NCBI GenBank assembly: GCA_963693315.1
Contig: OY856186.1
Location: 306,358,661-306,422,660, forward strand
Reading direction: 5' to 3'
Origin: Diogma glabrata
Lineage: Eukaryota; Arthropoda; Insecta; Diptera; Cylindrotomidae
Length of the DNA stretch: 64,000 nucleotides
This document shows positions 1 to 11,626 of the stretch, piece by piece (within the stretch, counting starts at the first letter, position 1; every line of letters begins with the position of its first letter). The position numbers and the translations under genes were made by a program. The notes under the pieces were generated by a model, which was not told the DNA's origin, did no database searches, and worked only from the letters and a program-made list of their open reading frames with translations.

Positions 1-603
1 ATTTTTTTAAAAAAAATAAAAAATATTTATTTAAATCTTGAAGTACTCGCTTATTTAAAAAAATTATGTATTTACTTAAAAATTATTGATTCCTAAATTT
101 AATTTATTTAATAAAAATTTTTATTTATTTATTCTCAAAAATTTATTGTTTTGATTTAATTTATTTTTTTATTTAATATATAGATAAGAGATTCCCAAAA
201 TCAAGATTCGTCTGGAGACAATATAAAAGTAAGTATGGCTACAATATCCATTTTATTTAGTAATTGAATTCCCGCGTTCGCGAGCCCACTCCAGCAATGC
301 ATGTGAGAACCGACTAGAAAAGCCCCTAACGACCAGATTCTACAGAGCAGTATCTCCCCAACCTAACAAAAACAATCGCAACTGTCACGATTAGACCCTA
401 GGCCCATTTCTACTGACCCAGCTGCGGTTGTTCTACCTAAAAATAAATTATCATTAAACTAATGCCATAGTCGAAGAACGCTCCCGAACACCAGACTTCA
501 ACTCCTAAACTCAATGAAAACTGTCTATTGCAAGCTAAATGTAAAAGTGGAAAAATTTTGAAGTTGTGTGAGGTGAAGCCTCGATCCTGATAAAAAAATA
601 AAT

Positions 604-738
604 TGGTTCTCCTCTTCATTTCATTAAAGAAGCTTCTGTGCAGGGAATGGTACTACTGGTTTGTACCTAAGTACAAACACAGCAGTAGTCATTCCCTTAT
701 CACCAGAAAACTCCTTCTGAAATGAAGAGAAGAAACCA
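604..738. repeat. Imperfect long hairpin, ~65-nt arms
   Basis: Arm 1 (about 604-666) is the imperfect reverse complement of arm 2 (671-738), separated by the loop CTAA. The inner stem runs through GGGAATG and GTTTGTAC, with mismatches and small bulges outward. It could be a small fold-back element or a structured transcript segment. No flanking duplication was found. Confidence 0.65.
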
Positions 739-747
739 TTGAACTTC

Positions 748-811
748 GATCGCATGTCCATAATGGACAGAGGCGATCTAAGAACATAATTATGTTAAGG
801 GGATAAGCCCC
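748..811. repeat. Run of short perfect hairpins
   Basis: GATCGC (748-753) pairs with GCGATC (773-778) and encloses a second stem, TGTCCA (755-760) with TGGACA (764-769). It is followed by the palindrome AACATAATTATGTT (about 783-796) and by GGGG-ATAAG-CCCC (about 799-811). Consecutive short hairpins after a 65-nt hairpin suggest a structured element end; its identity is unknown. Confidence 0.5.
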
Positions 812-992
812 ATGGATGGCTTGTTAGGCCTACCGCTGGAAAGAAAATTATATATACTCCCTAATATACACAACGACAAAAAAAATTTTCGATATCAATA
901 GTAAAAAAAAATTTACAAAAATTGTACAATATATGTAAAAGAATATGTACAATGGTGTACAAACAAAAAAAAATATGTACATATATGTACAA

Positions 993-1307
993 TAAGGTGG
1001 CCCTTATTTTCAAAAGTCTAAATTTCTTTGGTCTCACCCCCTAAAAAGTGAAGGTTTGATGTGAAAATAATATAACAATTTAATTTTTGGTGATTCTTCA
1101 AGTTTTTCGCGTGTCGCAGGGCTGTTGAAAATGAGAAAAATTGACATTTTTCACCCTTTTTTTTGTTTTGCTCAACCCTGCTACATTATATACAACCCTG
1201 ATATCCAAAATGTATCTTTTTTCTTATAGAGAATTTAATTACCTTTCCAACGACACCAATTTGAACAATATCGGTGTAGAAATGGCTGAGTTATGAATTT
1301 TTATTTT
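993..1307 (+). repeat. Left terminal inverted repeat
   Basis: Pairs almost base for base with 5085-5405. The main difference is a short variable patch after the first ~16 bases. The repeat contains no ORF. Confidence 0.92.
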
Positions 1308-1379
1308 ACAGATTAACCCAGGGTTAATACAAATAAACAATTTATTTAATTTTATAATAATTTTATTTGTTGCTCATAA

Positions 1380-4336
1380 TTATTTCATTGTCTTAGATGA
1401 TAATGTGCTTTTGTTATGTGACGGAAATTTTTGTCGATAATTTTTTACTACCTGAAGCAAGTATTGTTTTTCATCTTCTTTTTTAGTTAAAATTTTGTTA
1501 AATTCTTCAATTAATTTAACGCCACGTTCAGCTGTGTCATTTACAACTTTTAAATTAGTAATTAATTCTAATCCTTTTTTATAATCTTCACGCGATGTCC
1601 ATGTTGATGGATCACATTCCAAGAATGCTGTTGATATATTGAACCGCTTGAAAAGATTATTTGTGTTTGCCGTAATAAAGTCACTCAAATCAATTGATCT
1701 GTATGTTTCGATTATGGTTGAAGGTTTTACACGTATACGTTTGCAGGTTTCAATTGCATTATCAATAGACTTAAGTGTTTGTACCATTTTTTTCTTCAAC
1801 CGCACTGAAACATTTTTATCAAAAAATGAAAAAGCTATCGCTTCATCTGACAAATACCATAGATGTCCAGAAAACTTTTTAATAACGGCATAAGATAACT
1901 CTTTATCAATTTCTATATAATCACATAAATCTTTTAGAAAGTTCAAATCATTTTGTGGTGCTTCTGCAGCTATAGGACATCTAAACCAATATTTGACATA
2001 AAATTTAACGACAAAAATACACATTTCTTTTAATCCTTTTTCTTCTTTTTTTTTTAGTTTTAATTGATCTCTGTAAATGTATATTTTCAAACAATATAGC
2101 GCTTTTGCCATCCATCTAGCGTGATGAACTGGCCCTGGAGAACGAATATTCTTAATATTACTATTGCCAAGAAAAATCATCGTTAACTGCAATAATTCTC
2201 TATAGTCGTCTCTACATATTGGTTTTTTATATTCATGCAAACAGAAATTCATAATATCGTCAATATCGTCTTTGAATTTATCTGCTATATCTTCTTCTTC
2301 AATTCCTGTTTTATATTCATTTTGATTTATTTTTGACCATATTTTTTGGAAATTGGAAAATATTGATGGTACTGGACCAGAGGAAGTGCTACATATTTTC
2401 AATTCAAAAACAGCTCTCAAAACAAGTTCAGAAATGTGGTGTCTGCATGGTAAATAAAGAAGACTTCTTTCAAGCTTTTGCTCCAATAGCGTGCATGCGC
2501 CGTTGTATATGCCAGTATTGGAACTTGTTGTGTCAAAGCACATAGCTTGTATATGATTTTTTAGGTCCCATTCTGTTAATAACTCAAATACAGCTGATGC
2601 CATTTCTTCTCCTGTTCCACCATCAAGTTTTGGTACACCTAATAACTGTTCAACGTTATTTTGAGTTATGATAACAGGAAGTCGATCTACTTTTTCGCTT
2701 CCAGTTATATCAGGCAGAATTTTACCATCCCAATGTACTACAATGCCGTTGGATGCCTTAAAAATCAAATTAAAATGTTTATAATTTATTTAAATTATTT
2801 CATAAATATGTATCAAATTATTCCAGGCTTCAGATAATTATCAACCGCGCATAATTCGCAAATGAATTAAATTTTTGGTTCCCCAAAATTTTAATTCGTT
2901 CGTAAATTTAAATTTTTTTTTTGCGAATCGAAAGAATCAAATTTTCGATTCTTCAAAATTTTTAATTCGTTCGCAAATAATTTTAATTTTAGAATTTAAA
3001 TTTTATTTTTTTGCGAACCAAATGAATCTAATTTTCGATTCCTAACTTTTTTTAATTCGTTCGCGTATTTAGATTCTATTTTTGAAAAAATAAAAAACGA
3101 ATTTGATTCATTTGATTCGTAAAAAAAAATTCTAATTCTAAAAATAAAATTTAAATTCGCGAATTAAAAATTTTGAAGAATCGAAAATTTAATTCATTCG
3201 ATTCGCAAAAATATAAAATTTAAATTCGCGAAAGAATTAAAAATTTTAAAAATAAAATTCGCGAATGAATTAAAAATTTTAAAAATAAAATTCGCGAATG
3301 AATATTTTAAAAATAAAATTCGCGAATGAAAAAAAAATGAAAAAGAATTGAATTTTCGATTCGCGAGTGATATTTATCCGAAGACTGAATTATTCCATAC
3401 CTTGAAGTCTGTTTTTATTTGTAATGCTGTTTCAATTCGATTTAATGTACGACAACGCTGTATAGATGTTCTATTTATTACTAAATTATCAACAGAATGG
3501 CCTAGTGCTTCTGCTACAGCAATGATAATATGAATTGCAAATCTGTCACTCACTTTGCATTTGTCTAATGTGGCAACAAGTCTTGGATTTATAAAATTTG
3601 TTCGATCTCTTCGAGTAATTGTTGTTGATAATGTAGCTGCTGATGATGTGGATGCTACAGCATTTACCGCTATTCGCTTTGCAAATAATTTACTTTCAAC
3701 TTCACTTTCACTTGAACTTGTATACGTTTGCGCTTCAAAAACTAAAAAAAAAATTATTATTTATTATAACGTAAAATGCTAATATGATTTACCATGTTCA
3801 TTTCTTTCATAATATTTTCGTTTACGGTTTGCTTCTTGTTGTTCCTTTTCAAATCTCTTCTGTTCCTTTTTTGCTAATTGCAAATCAACTCCACCCATAT
3901 AACCTGGGCGTCCTTTTTGTCTTTGCATAATTAAAAAATCTTTATCTTCTTGTATTGTCATTTCTGTTAATGCATTTGTATGGGATATATCAAACAAATC
4001 GTCCATTTTATCTAAAAACTCTTGTTCTTTCTTTATTTGCGTTTCGGTTCGCCTACTTGAAGACTTATATATACTTCTCCATTCATTATACAGTTTTTCA
4101 ACTTTAGCTATGCGATGTTGTAAATCACGCACCATTATTCTTGATTTCCGCCAAAACACGGATAATTCGTCAATAACTAAAGCTGCTCTATCTCTAAGAG
4201 ATAATTTCACGACACGCATATTATAAAACAATCCAGAAAGAACTTGTTTATTTGACGGCAATTTAGCACTGCATATTTGTGAATGTAGGTTACCAATTAA
4301 ATAAATATTTGGCCGGCTTGCAGTTCCTGTTGTCAT
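1380..4336 (-). CDS. hAT-like transposase, 3 exons, 753 aa
   Basis: Putative cut-and-paste transposase of the surrounding element. I read three exons: 4336-3793, 3741-3401 and 2756-1380. Introns are 51 and 644 bases, start GT and end AG, and keep the frame; the exons sum to 2262 nt, i.e. 753 residues plus stop. Exon 1 is basic and coiled, with a motif FDISHTNAL and GRPGYMGGVD near its end. Exon 2 has a Ser-rich stretch and a PRLVATLDKCKVSDR region. Exon 3 has VVHWDGK (candidate first catalytic Asp), CFDTTSSNTG (candidate second Asp), CRHH (position of the CxxH of hAT proteins) and HARWM (position of the conserved RW). The N-terminal and middle segments match, as I recall, a family of uncharacterised arthropod proteins; this comes from memory, not a search. 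No BED finger was seen. The ATG at 4336 is the first in the open frame. Confidence 0.82.
2850..3350. repeat. GCGAAT/ATTCGC palindromic array inside the intron
   Basis: About 500 bases in intron 2 of the transposase gene consist of irregular repeats of AATTCG(T/C)TCGC and their reverse complements (GCGAATGAATTAAA). The first half is mainly in one orientation, the second in the other, so the region can fold as one large AT-rich hairpin. It explains the unusual length of this intron. Confidence 0.75.
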
Positions 4337-5084
4337 TGTAATTAATATTTTATTTCCTTAGGTAATATCTCAATAATTTATTTAATATTAACCAAATTTA
4401 TATGTGTTATTTCTAAATCGAATGGAAATGTCATTGTTCATCGGTTATTATTTGTGTTGTCGCTATGAAGTTAAGTGTTATTTACATTACGCTATGCGTA
4501 GTAAACATTCTATACCTCATTTGAATATGAAATACTGATTTGTATTCGAAATTAAGTTACATAATTAAAAATAATGTAAATAAATAAAACGATTATAACT
4601 TATAAGCAATAAATAAAATAATTACTAATTTAAAGAGATTATTTAATCTAAGTAAATCTAAATATCCCCATTTATATTCTGTTCAATACACACATACATT
4701 TATACGGGATATAATTGCGCAAGCAATAATTTCCTGGCCTGCGTCCAATAATAGCTGTGTGCATGCTGTAGTGTTACCATAACCGTTTTAATAGAATACA
4801 GTATAAACATAGAACTATCGCAAGTATATAAATGCAGCAACAATGAATATTCTATCAATATATCAACAATATAATCATTGATGTAGATGTTTTAAATTTA
4901 TTGCAGATCCATCTAATAAACATTTCATACGTAATTTTATCAGCCGGTATCGATTGATGTATAAAACTTTATTCTAGCTTATTCCATTCCCGAGTTATAA
5001 GTAATTTGAGTTGTTTGTGCTCGAGCACATCTATACCACCGAAAATATTTTACAATAAATAAAATACCATCAATAAAATATTGT

Positions 5085-5405
5085 AAAAATTCATAACTCA
5101 GCCATTTCTACACCGATATTGTTAAAATTGGTGTCGTTGGAAAGGTAATTAAATTCTCTATAAGAAAAAAGATACATCTTGGATATCAGGGTTGTACATA
5201 ATGTAGCAGGGTTGAGCAAAACAAAAAAAAGGTGAAAAATGTCAATTTTTCTCATTTTCAACAGCCCTGCGACACGCGAAAAACTTGAAGAATCACCAAA
5301 AATTAAATTGTTATATTATTTTCACATCAAACCTTCACTTTTTAGGGGGTGAGACCAAAGATTTTGTATAAATTAATTTCTTCCATATAAATAAGGGCCA
5401 CCTTA
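5085..5405 (-). repeat. Right terminal inverted repeat
   Basis: Reverse complement of 993-1307. It lies upstream of the transposase gene and probably holds its promoter. Confidence 0.92.
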
Positions 5406-5544
5406 ATGTACAATTATACAACAATTAACCTACTATATACAACTATATACAATTAAAACTACTATAGTACCACCAAAAAAATTCATTAAAAAAAAAATGT
5501 GGACCCAAATCGGTTTTTTTTTCAAATACAAAAAATAAAAATTT

Positions 5545-6171
5545 TCAAAGATGCACACAATTCCTAGGGGCCTCTTGCGGTCCCAACCACCGTCGAGGGT
5601 TCTCTTCCCTGTGGTTGGACTCGAAGATAGCGTTCTCCTCAGCCAATGTCTCCGCATAAGCGTGCATGACTGAAGAGAACTCCACCTCCTCGACCAACCA
5701 CACCGCCTTCTGTTCCTTCCTCCTGCTCTTTTTCTCTCTCCACCTTCTCCTGTCCCTCTCCAGCCTCCTCAAGCGATATCTCTCTCGCGCATCCATCACT
5801 TCATCCACACACTCATTCACTTCATCAACTACCACTTCTCCTACCAACTCCTCATTCATCTCATTCACTTCCTCCCCTCCATGCACTACCTCATCTGCAA
5901 TCTCACCTATTATTACATCCATCATTTCATCATATTGCTCTAACACTATATCGTTCATTAACTCCTCATACATTTCCTTCCTTCTCTCATTCATTTCCAC
6001 ATTCAATTTTTCTTTCTCCATCTCATTCACCACATTCATAACTTCACTCATGATCTCATGCATAACGTCATCCACTTCGTTCACCCCTTGCTTGACCGCT
6101 GCCTGACCCAACTCTCCTGGCCCCGGCCGACGCTTACTCCTAAACGAGCCAAAATTTCTGACTGTGTGCAT
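5545..6171 (-). CDS. Hypothetical acidic coiled-coil protein, ~208 aa
   Basis: No family recognised. I take the ATG at 6171 (start MHTVRNFGSF); the frame stays open 10 codons further upstream without an ATG. The protein has a very acidic, Met/Val/Glu-rich central segment with strong coiled-coil character (about residues 35-130), then a basic block rich in Arg/Lys (YRLRRLERDRRRWREKKSRR), then a C-terminal tail with RRWLGPQEAP. The opposite strand is also open here but reads as Ser/Thr/Ile low complexity, so the minus strand is the more protein-like. It sits just outside the hAT-like element, which inserted between it and the 1-985 flank. It could be an exon or a retroelement ORF. Confidence 0.35.
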   Translation of the reverse strand: MHTVRNFGSFRSKRRPGPGELGQAAVKQGVNEVDDVMHEIMSEVMNVVNEMEKEKLNVEMNERRKEMYEELMNDIVLEQYDEMMDVIIGEIADEVVHGGEEVNEMNEELVGEVVVDEVNECVDEVMDARERYRLRRLERDRRRWREKKSRRKEQKAVWLVEEVEFSSVMHAYAETLAEENAIFESNHREENPRRWLGPQEAPRNCVHL

Positions 6172-6201
6172 ATTAGAAAGAAATTCAAAAATTCCAAACA
6201 A

Positions 6202-7489
6202 TAATTCTCAAATGAGAAACACTTAATATTATTTATATTCAATAAAAATATATTAAATTATATAATATATTAAATTATAAAATATATTAAATATATTAAA
6301 ACAAATTAAGAATATCAAATCCGGTTTTGTGGCCAACGCCCAACAGCAACCAAAATTGTTGCACCCAAAACCCGGTTTGACAACGCCCAACAAACTGGAA
6401 AATAAATATTTTCCCGCCGAAAAAAAAATAATATTTCCTCACCGCAGATAAGCTCTTCATAAAGAAACCAGAGTCTCTAGTTTCGGTCCATGTTATTATG
6501 ATTTGTAGGCTCCCACGTATCGTGGCTTGGACTTTTCATACACAATTATATTTAGACAAAAAAAAACAAAAAAAAGAATTATACCACGGAATTACGATTG
6601 TCCTGCGACAAGCAATGGAGTTGGAAATCCCTTATACGAAGCTATCTAGCCTAACATTTGTAGGGAATTCTACACAAAAAAAAAACGTATATAAAAATAA
6701 AATAAAATGGTAACTTAGCTTATTAGTTGTTGAAATGCTGTGCGTAATACTTCAAACAATTAGTTTAATTGGATTCTCCTTCCTGTTATTTTAACTATTC
6801 AAAATGTTGATAATTTCCGTAGAATGATCCGTCCTTGACGGAATAAGTTCTTGATGCTTCTGTGAAATTTTGGATAGCTGGATAATTCTTGCGAAGCCCA
6901 ATAAAACAAGCACGATATTCAATGCAATAGCCCTTTTCATTGACGATGTTAATTACTTCCTTTTACTTGAAATGTTTTCGTCCGAACAAACGTGTTGCGT
7001 ATGCGTATATAACAGAAAATTTTATGCTGACGTCAAGTGATATTTAAATTTGTAATTTTTGTGAAAGGTACATACCTTTTACTTGGTACGTTAATGAACG
7101 TACCAAGCTTCCCAGCTCTAAGCCTTTTTTTTGAAATTTTTGTTGAATATCTGCTCACAATTCCTGTTCCCGTGTTCTTGAAGATCACCCAAATGAGAGT
7201 GGCTTTGCTACTACACGCCGTCTGTCACTTTAATGTAGTTTCAATGCTTTGTTTGAAATAAAATATATTCGATCACACATAAATTCTTTTTATTCCAACA
7301 TTTCTCTTTCTGCACAAAGTAACATATCAACAAATCATTTTATTTTTAATATTGACAATTATTTTAAATTAATCACAATCAAGGTCAGAAGGACCTTTCT
7401 AGTTTAATTGTATATACGTGATGTTTCGTTTTCTAGCAACCAACTTGGAATTAATAAAAAAAGTGATTTAATTTTAAAGTTAAAACATG
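6202..7489. other. Non-coding interval
   Basis: No supported gene. Around 6320-6410 the sequence ACGCCCAACA recurs near CCGGTTTTG/CCGGTTTGAC, a short internal repeat. 6585-6680 resembles 25838-25930 (shared core TATCTAGCC.ACATTT), so it is probably part of a dispersed repeat, perhaps an LTR fragment. Confidence 0.5.
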
Positions 7490-7830
7490 AATAACCTTTG
7501 TTCTTCCAAAACAAAAATCGAATTGGCTGTCAGAAAAAATGTGATTTTTTTTCAGACATTTTATATTGAAAAAAATGAGAAACGAAGATTGAGCAAAACT
7601 GAGAGTTAAATCTCTGTTCGTTAAAATTGAAAATAAAATTGGTGCGTTCGTTTATTTTTTTCAGTATATTCGAAATTGAACTAGCCGTTAATGATGGGAA
7701 AATTTTAAAATTATTATTAATGGAAAAAAAATAAACTGAAACTATTGAAATAAAGTTTTATTGAATTAAAAAAAAAAGATGAATTGGTTTTATTATTGTT
7801 TAGGCGAATATAACGGACGTTACAGTTCTT
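7490..7830 (+). repeat. Dispersed repeat A, copy 1
   Basis: About 340 bases shared with 13620-14000 (same strand) and with the minus strand of 43263-42960. Common blocks are TCAGAAAAAATGTGATTTTT, AAAATTGGTGCGTTCG, GAAATTGAACTAGCCG and an end resembling CGAATATAACGGACGTTACA. Read on the other strand it would start TGTAACGTCC, like an LTR, but no element with paired copies is proven. Confidence 0.75.
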
Positions 7831-7958
7831 CTGGAAGCTGAAAAAATATTAAATAGTACTACGGCTAAAGTAACTTACATATGTGAACAATAAGTAAAAT
7901 AATGATAAACATGCATATATGTATTTAGTTAAATTCATGCTTTAAAGATTAACGCATA

Positions 7959-9590
7959 CTAAAATTTTACCTTCAAAGTTAACCAATCCTGTGCAGCGTC
8001 TGCGATTGAATAGGAAATACTTTGTGATTTATTAATCAATAAGCAAACTGGATCGGAAATTTCTATTAAATATTTACCGCGTTCCAGAAGTTCCTCATCG
8101 TAAATTAGTTGAATAATTTCGGGTTTCATTTTATGTATGGTTTGTTCTGCTGCGATCTTTTTAAATATTGGCAAATTACTTGCAAAACAAGAAAACGCAT
8201 CTCTATAGCTGCACCACCGAGTTTCGCCAGGAATTTTTATTTTCGAACCATTATTTTGCACTAAGAGGCCTTCCATATTGGGATTTTTAAATTGCACCAG
8301 TACTTTTTTAACTTTTGCCGCAATTTCCTTATCAATTATATCTTTTGCTAGCAGGTTGCCGGTGTGGCTACTACAAGTACTGTGCCATAAATGAGATTTT
8401 TGCCCCCCATATTTATCATGTTTTTGGCGTTATCACTGACGACGCCGTAAATCTCGGTTCCAAATTTCGTTTTGGCCATTGACTTTTCACATATATTTTA
8501 TTTAACTCATCTTCTGTCTCAGAAATGCATGTAAAGTCGTCAGAGTCCAAAAAACATAGTTTATTATCTGTTGTTTGCAACATGGTCACAATCTGCTTGG
8601 TGTTATTGCTAGAATTCTTCCACCCGTCAATTAATAATACAGACTCTTGTGCTTGTCCAATGCTCCTCTTGTCATTATCCGTGATTTCATTATGGACAGT
8701 GTTTAAAATTGTTGTCGAAAGTGTCTGACGGCAAGGTATTTTATACGACGGACGTAGTTCAGTCAACAACTCTTGAAAATATTTGGAGTCTACTACGTGA
8801 AATGGAACATTGCAGCCAAGAAAAAATTTGCCCAAACAAAGGTTCAATTTCAATTTTTGTTCCGGTGAGGTAAAATCAAGAAAATTGGATACACTTCTTT
8901 GGGTTAGTATCTTTTTTCTTGAAGGCTTTTCTGGGCTACGAAAAGTTCTTTTCTGATTAGATGACGTTGATGGTGAAGATGATGCGGATGAAGACCCAAA
9001 TCCTGATGAGATCGAAAACGATCGTAATGGCGTAGACGATACCGAATTTGGAGTAGAACTATCTCGTTCCGTAGCAAGAACAGCCTACAAATATATACAT
9101 AATGTCAATTTAATTGTCTAAGAATGCTAAATAATAATTTTGAAAAATACTCACTTCTAATTCTGCTTCAATTATTGAATCATCTTCCGCTAATATTCCT
9201 AAATCGAGTAGGAAGTTGAATCCCATCTGATGGACCTTCGCCTCTGAAACTGGTGCACGCTTCAGGACCGTCTACGTCTTGTATAAAAATAATTACGCCA
9301 CTCTCTTTATTAGGGGTAGTTTGGAGTATAGCACCTTCTTCCATTCCGTGTTCTAACGAAATGTTTAATAAACTATGAGACGAATCCATAGAAGTATCGA
9401 TAACCGATTCAGTTTGTTTAGTACAGAGTTTCCTAAAAAAGTATGTAATTTGTTATCAATTAAGAAAAAATAAATTTAAGTGTACGTGTACCTGTGAGCA
9501 ATTAGGCGGCTTTGTGATGTATTTTTAAAACCACATTGCAAATTTTGCATAAGGCGACAACGCGCTTCCTCCCATTTTTATCGGTTTCAT
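7959..9590 (-). pseudogene. Decayed hAT transposase gene
   Basis: Minus-strand fragments in coding order. At about 9570-9530 a short piece holds CKICNV, compatible with half of a BED-type zinc finger. Around 9060-8880 lies a Ser/Pro-rich linker. 8853-8416 carries PFHVVDSKYFQELL and SVLLIDGWKN, typical of the start of the catalytic core (DUF659-type hAT proteins; the Asp of LIDGW is the likely first catalytic Asp). 8297-7959 carries GETRWCSYRDAF, the RW region. Frames change between pieces, the middle region is damaged and the C-terminal dimerisation domain is missing. It cannot encode a working enzyme. Not closely related to the hAT-like gene at 1380-4336. Confidence 0.78.
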
Positions 9591-9599
9591 TTAATGGCT

Positions 9600-9632
9600 C
9601 AAACATCCTGTCCACGCCTCTGGCCTGGCAGT
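9600..9632. repeat. Short dispersed repeat
   Basis: CGCCTCTGGCCTGGCAGTGG and following bases recur at 32843-32872 with one or two changes. At the second site it directly adjoins the start of the 6.9-kb inverted-repeat element. Origin unknown. Confidence 0.5.
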
Positions 9633-9764
9633 GGACTGTATACTTTTTTTGATGGCGATGATGAAGCCAGAGACTGGACCTGAGTAAAAAATTTTCTTCT
9701 TACAATGAAATAATAACAATGAGTGCAGCTCCGATGCGATGAGTAATGTTACAAATAAATCTGA

Positions 9765-10270
9765 AGTCACACGATGAATCATATAAATAATTTCAAATAA
9801 GTACTGTAGTGATGCGACGAATAATGTTATCATAAACTCTGCAGTCAAACGTTGGAATAATACATAATAGTAATTGCAACAACCATGCGATGAATAATGG
9901 TATAAATTGCCGGAGGTCATGCGATGAACATATAAATAATGTCAAAATAAGTATATGCGACGAATAATGTTATAAATAAACTCTGCAATCAAACGATGAA
10001 ATAATACATAATAATAATTGCAGCAGCCATGCGATGAATAACGTTGTAAATAGATTCTGCAATTATACGATGAAATAATACATAACAGCAATTGCAACAG
10101 CCATGCAATGAATAACGTTATAAATAGATTCTGCAATTACACGATGGAATAATACATAACAGCACTTGCAACAGCCATCCAATGAATAACGTTATAAGTA
10201 GATTCTGCAATTACACGATGAAATAATACATAACAGCAATTGTAACAGCCATGCCATGAATAACGTTATT
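9765..10270. repeat. 74-bp minisatellite
   Basis: Tandem array of a ~74-base unit containing ACGATGAAATAATACATAA, GCCATGCGATGAATAACG and GATTCTGCAATTA. The last four units (from about 9985) are regular. The earlier ones are more diverged and of uneven length. Confidence 0.85.
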
Positions 10271-10279
10271 TCTTGATCA

Positions 10280-10781
10280 CAATTGGTAGTGCGACCTGAT
10301 GCCATATATATTTGTTATGATGAATCATCATCGTCTCCACAAAAACAAATTAAAACCATTTCCTTGTATTAAACGTTGCTTATACACTTTATTTAATTTA
10401 ATTTGACAAGAATCGAAGATACATATTTATACACCTTAGTTAATTTAATTTGACAAAAATCGAAGATACATAATTACAAAAAACTAACAACTTTAATACC
10501 ACATGTAGTCTATATTAACAACCAACAACGAAGAACTTATTGATAACAATATGTATATAAAAATAAGAGAGATATATTACAACAAGGATGACTTATATAT
10601 AACATAAATTTCAATGCCGACAACCAAACAACAATAGATTCCACAGTTAAGATTAATTTCTATTTCTGCAATAAACACTGAAACTACTGATAGCAGCCAA
10701 AAACTGCTGTACACAAAATGAGTGGAAACTATTAGTTGTCATATTGACGTTTCGAACATAAACAATTGTGACTACTCAACA
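10280..10781. other. Non-coding interval with a short direct repeat
   Basis: No gene. 10390-10470 holds two copies of TTAATTTAATTTGACAAAAATC-like sequence about 50 bases apart. The remainder is AT-rich and unremarkable. Confidence 0.5.
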
Positions 10782-11225
10782 TTGAAGATAAGTTAATTTT
10801 AATTCCAATTATCTGAACACTAAATGCTAATTTGTTTATTTCTAGGACTAAAAAACAAAGTACAATAAGATAGGCTAACATCTCTAATATTTATTAACTA
10901 AAATTGGGCAGTCTCGGATTCTAATGGACTAAATATTAATTGTCAAGATTGACATATATTAGATATGAGCAACCTCTAATGCATAACATTGAAGATAAGT
11001 CAATTTTAAATTCTAACTATTTGGATATTAAATGCTAATTCATCCATTTATTTCTTTCTAGGACTAAAAATAAATGTACAATAAGATAGGATGACATTTC
11101 CAGTATTTAACTAAAATTGAGCAAAGTCTCGGATTCTAATAGACTAAATATTAATTGTTAAGTAAATTCTAATCATCTGAATATTAAATATTAATTTATC
11201 TATTTCTTTCTTTTTAGGACTTCAA
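10782..11225. repeat. ~200-bp tandem repeat, 2.3 copies
   Basis: The unit starts CATTGAAGATAAGT (10782 and 10987). It includes TTTCTAGGACTAAAAA, GTACAATAAGATAGG and GTCTCGGATTCTAAT. A third partial unit runs to about 11225. Copies differ by small indels and substitutions. Confidence 0.85.
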
Positions 11226-11626
11226 AAACGGTGTCAACACATCCCTTCTTCCCAATATCCAGATAATTTTCTTCCACGCATATTTTATGGTAAGTAATTA
11301 ATATAATTAATTCTTTACCGTTTTTTTTTCAAATAAAATACACACACAAATCACAATACACTATTTACGGTTAGGTTATTAAATAAAAGTGTTTTTATTT
11401 ATCTAATTTAAAACGTGCAGAAAGAACTCAATTTACTTTGCGAATCAATGAAGAAAAAACCTAACCTAGTTAAATAAAATAAATTGACGTTTATAAACTA
11501 CATTAACTACATTGACTACGCATTAACTACGTGACATCAATAAACTATATTAACTAAGTAGTCAATGTAGTTAATGTAGTTTGTAATTAATAAAAATAAA
11601 AATTTAATAATAATAAATAAATATTA
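11226..11626. other. Non-coding interval
   Basis: AT-rich with no supported gene. It includes a short self-complementary stretch of CATTAACTACATTGACTACG and AGTCAATGTAGTTAATGTAG (about 11500-11580). Confidence 0.45.

Larger units (their letters stand above)
1..984. other. AT-rich flank, no gene
   Basis: No supported coding region. The first ~230 bases are almost pure A/T. A less AT-rich stretch follows (about 260-840) whose short ORFs show no family signature; it holds the hairpins listed separately. Positions 187-222 resemble 46951-46993 (shared core AGAGATTCCCAAA and GATTCGTNTGGNGACAA), so part of it is dispersed repeat. Confidence 0.6.
993..5405 (-). mobile_element. hAT-like DNA transposon with long TIRs and 8-bp TSD
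   Basis: The element begins TAAGGTGGCCCTTAT at 993 and ends with its exact reverse complement at 5405. The ends form inverted repeats of about 315-320 bp. A perfect 8-bp direct repeat, ATGTACAA, flanks it (985-992 and 5406-5413), as expected of a TSD. Inside is one minus-strand gene with three exons that splice in frame. The 8-bp TSD and the D / D / CxxH / RW order of the protein fit hAT-like transposases. TIRs of this length are unusual for hAT elements, so family assignment is an inference. Near-identical arms, intact TSD and open gene argue for recent insertion. Confidence 0.9.

Noticed and set aside
5666..6106. Plus-strand 146-residue ORF
   Set aside because: It is antisense to 5545-6171 and reads as Ser/Thr/Ile low complexity; no domain.
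9765..10270. Regular repeats resembling a CRISPR array
   Set aside because: The units are contiguous 74-base tandem repeats without unique spacers, in a eukaryotic TE context.
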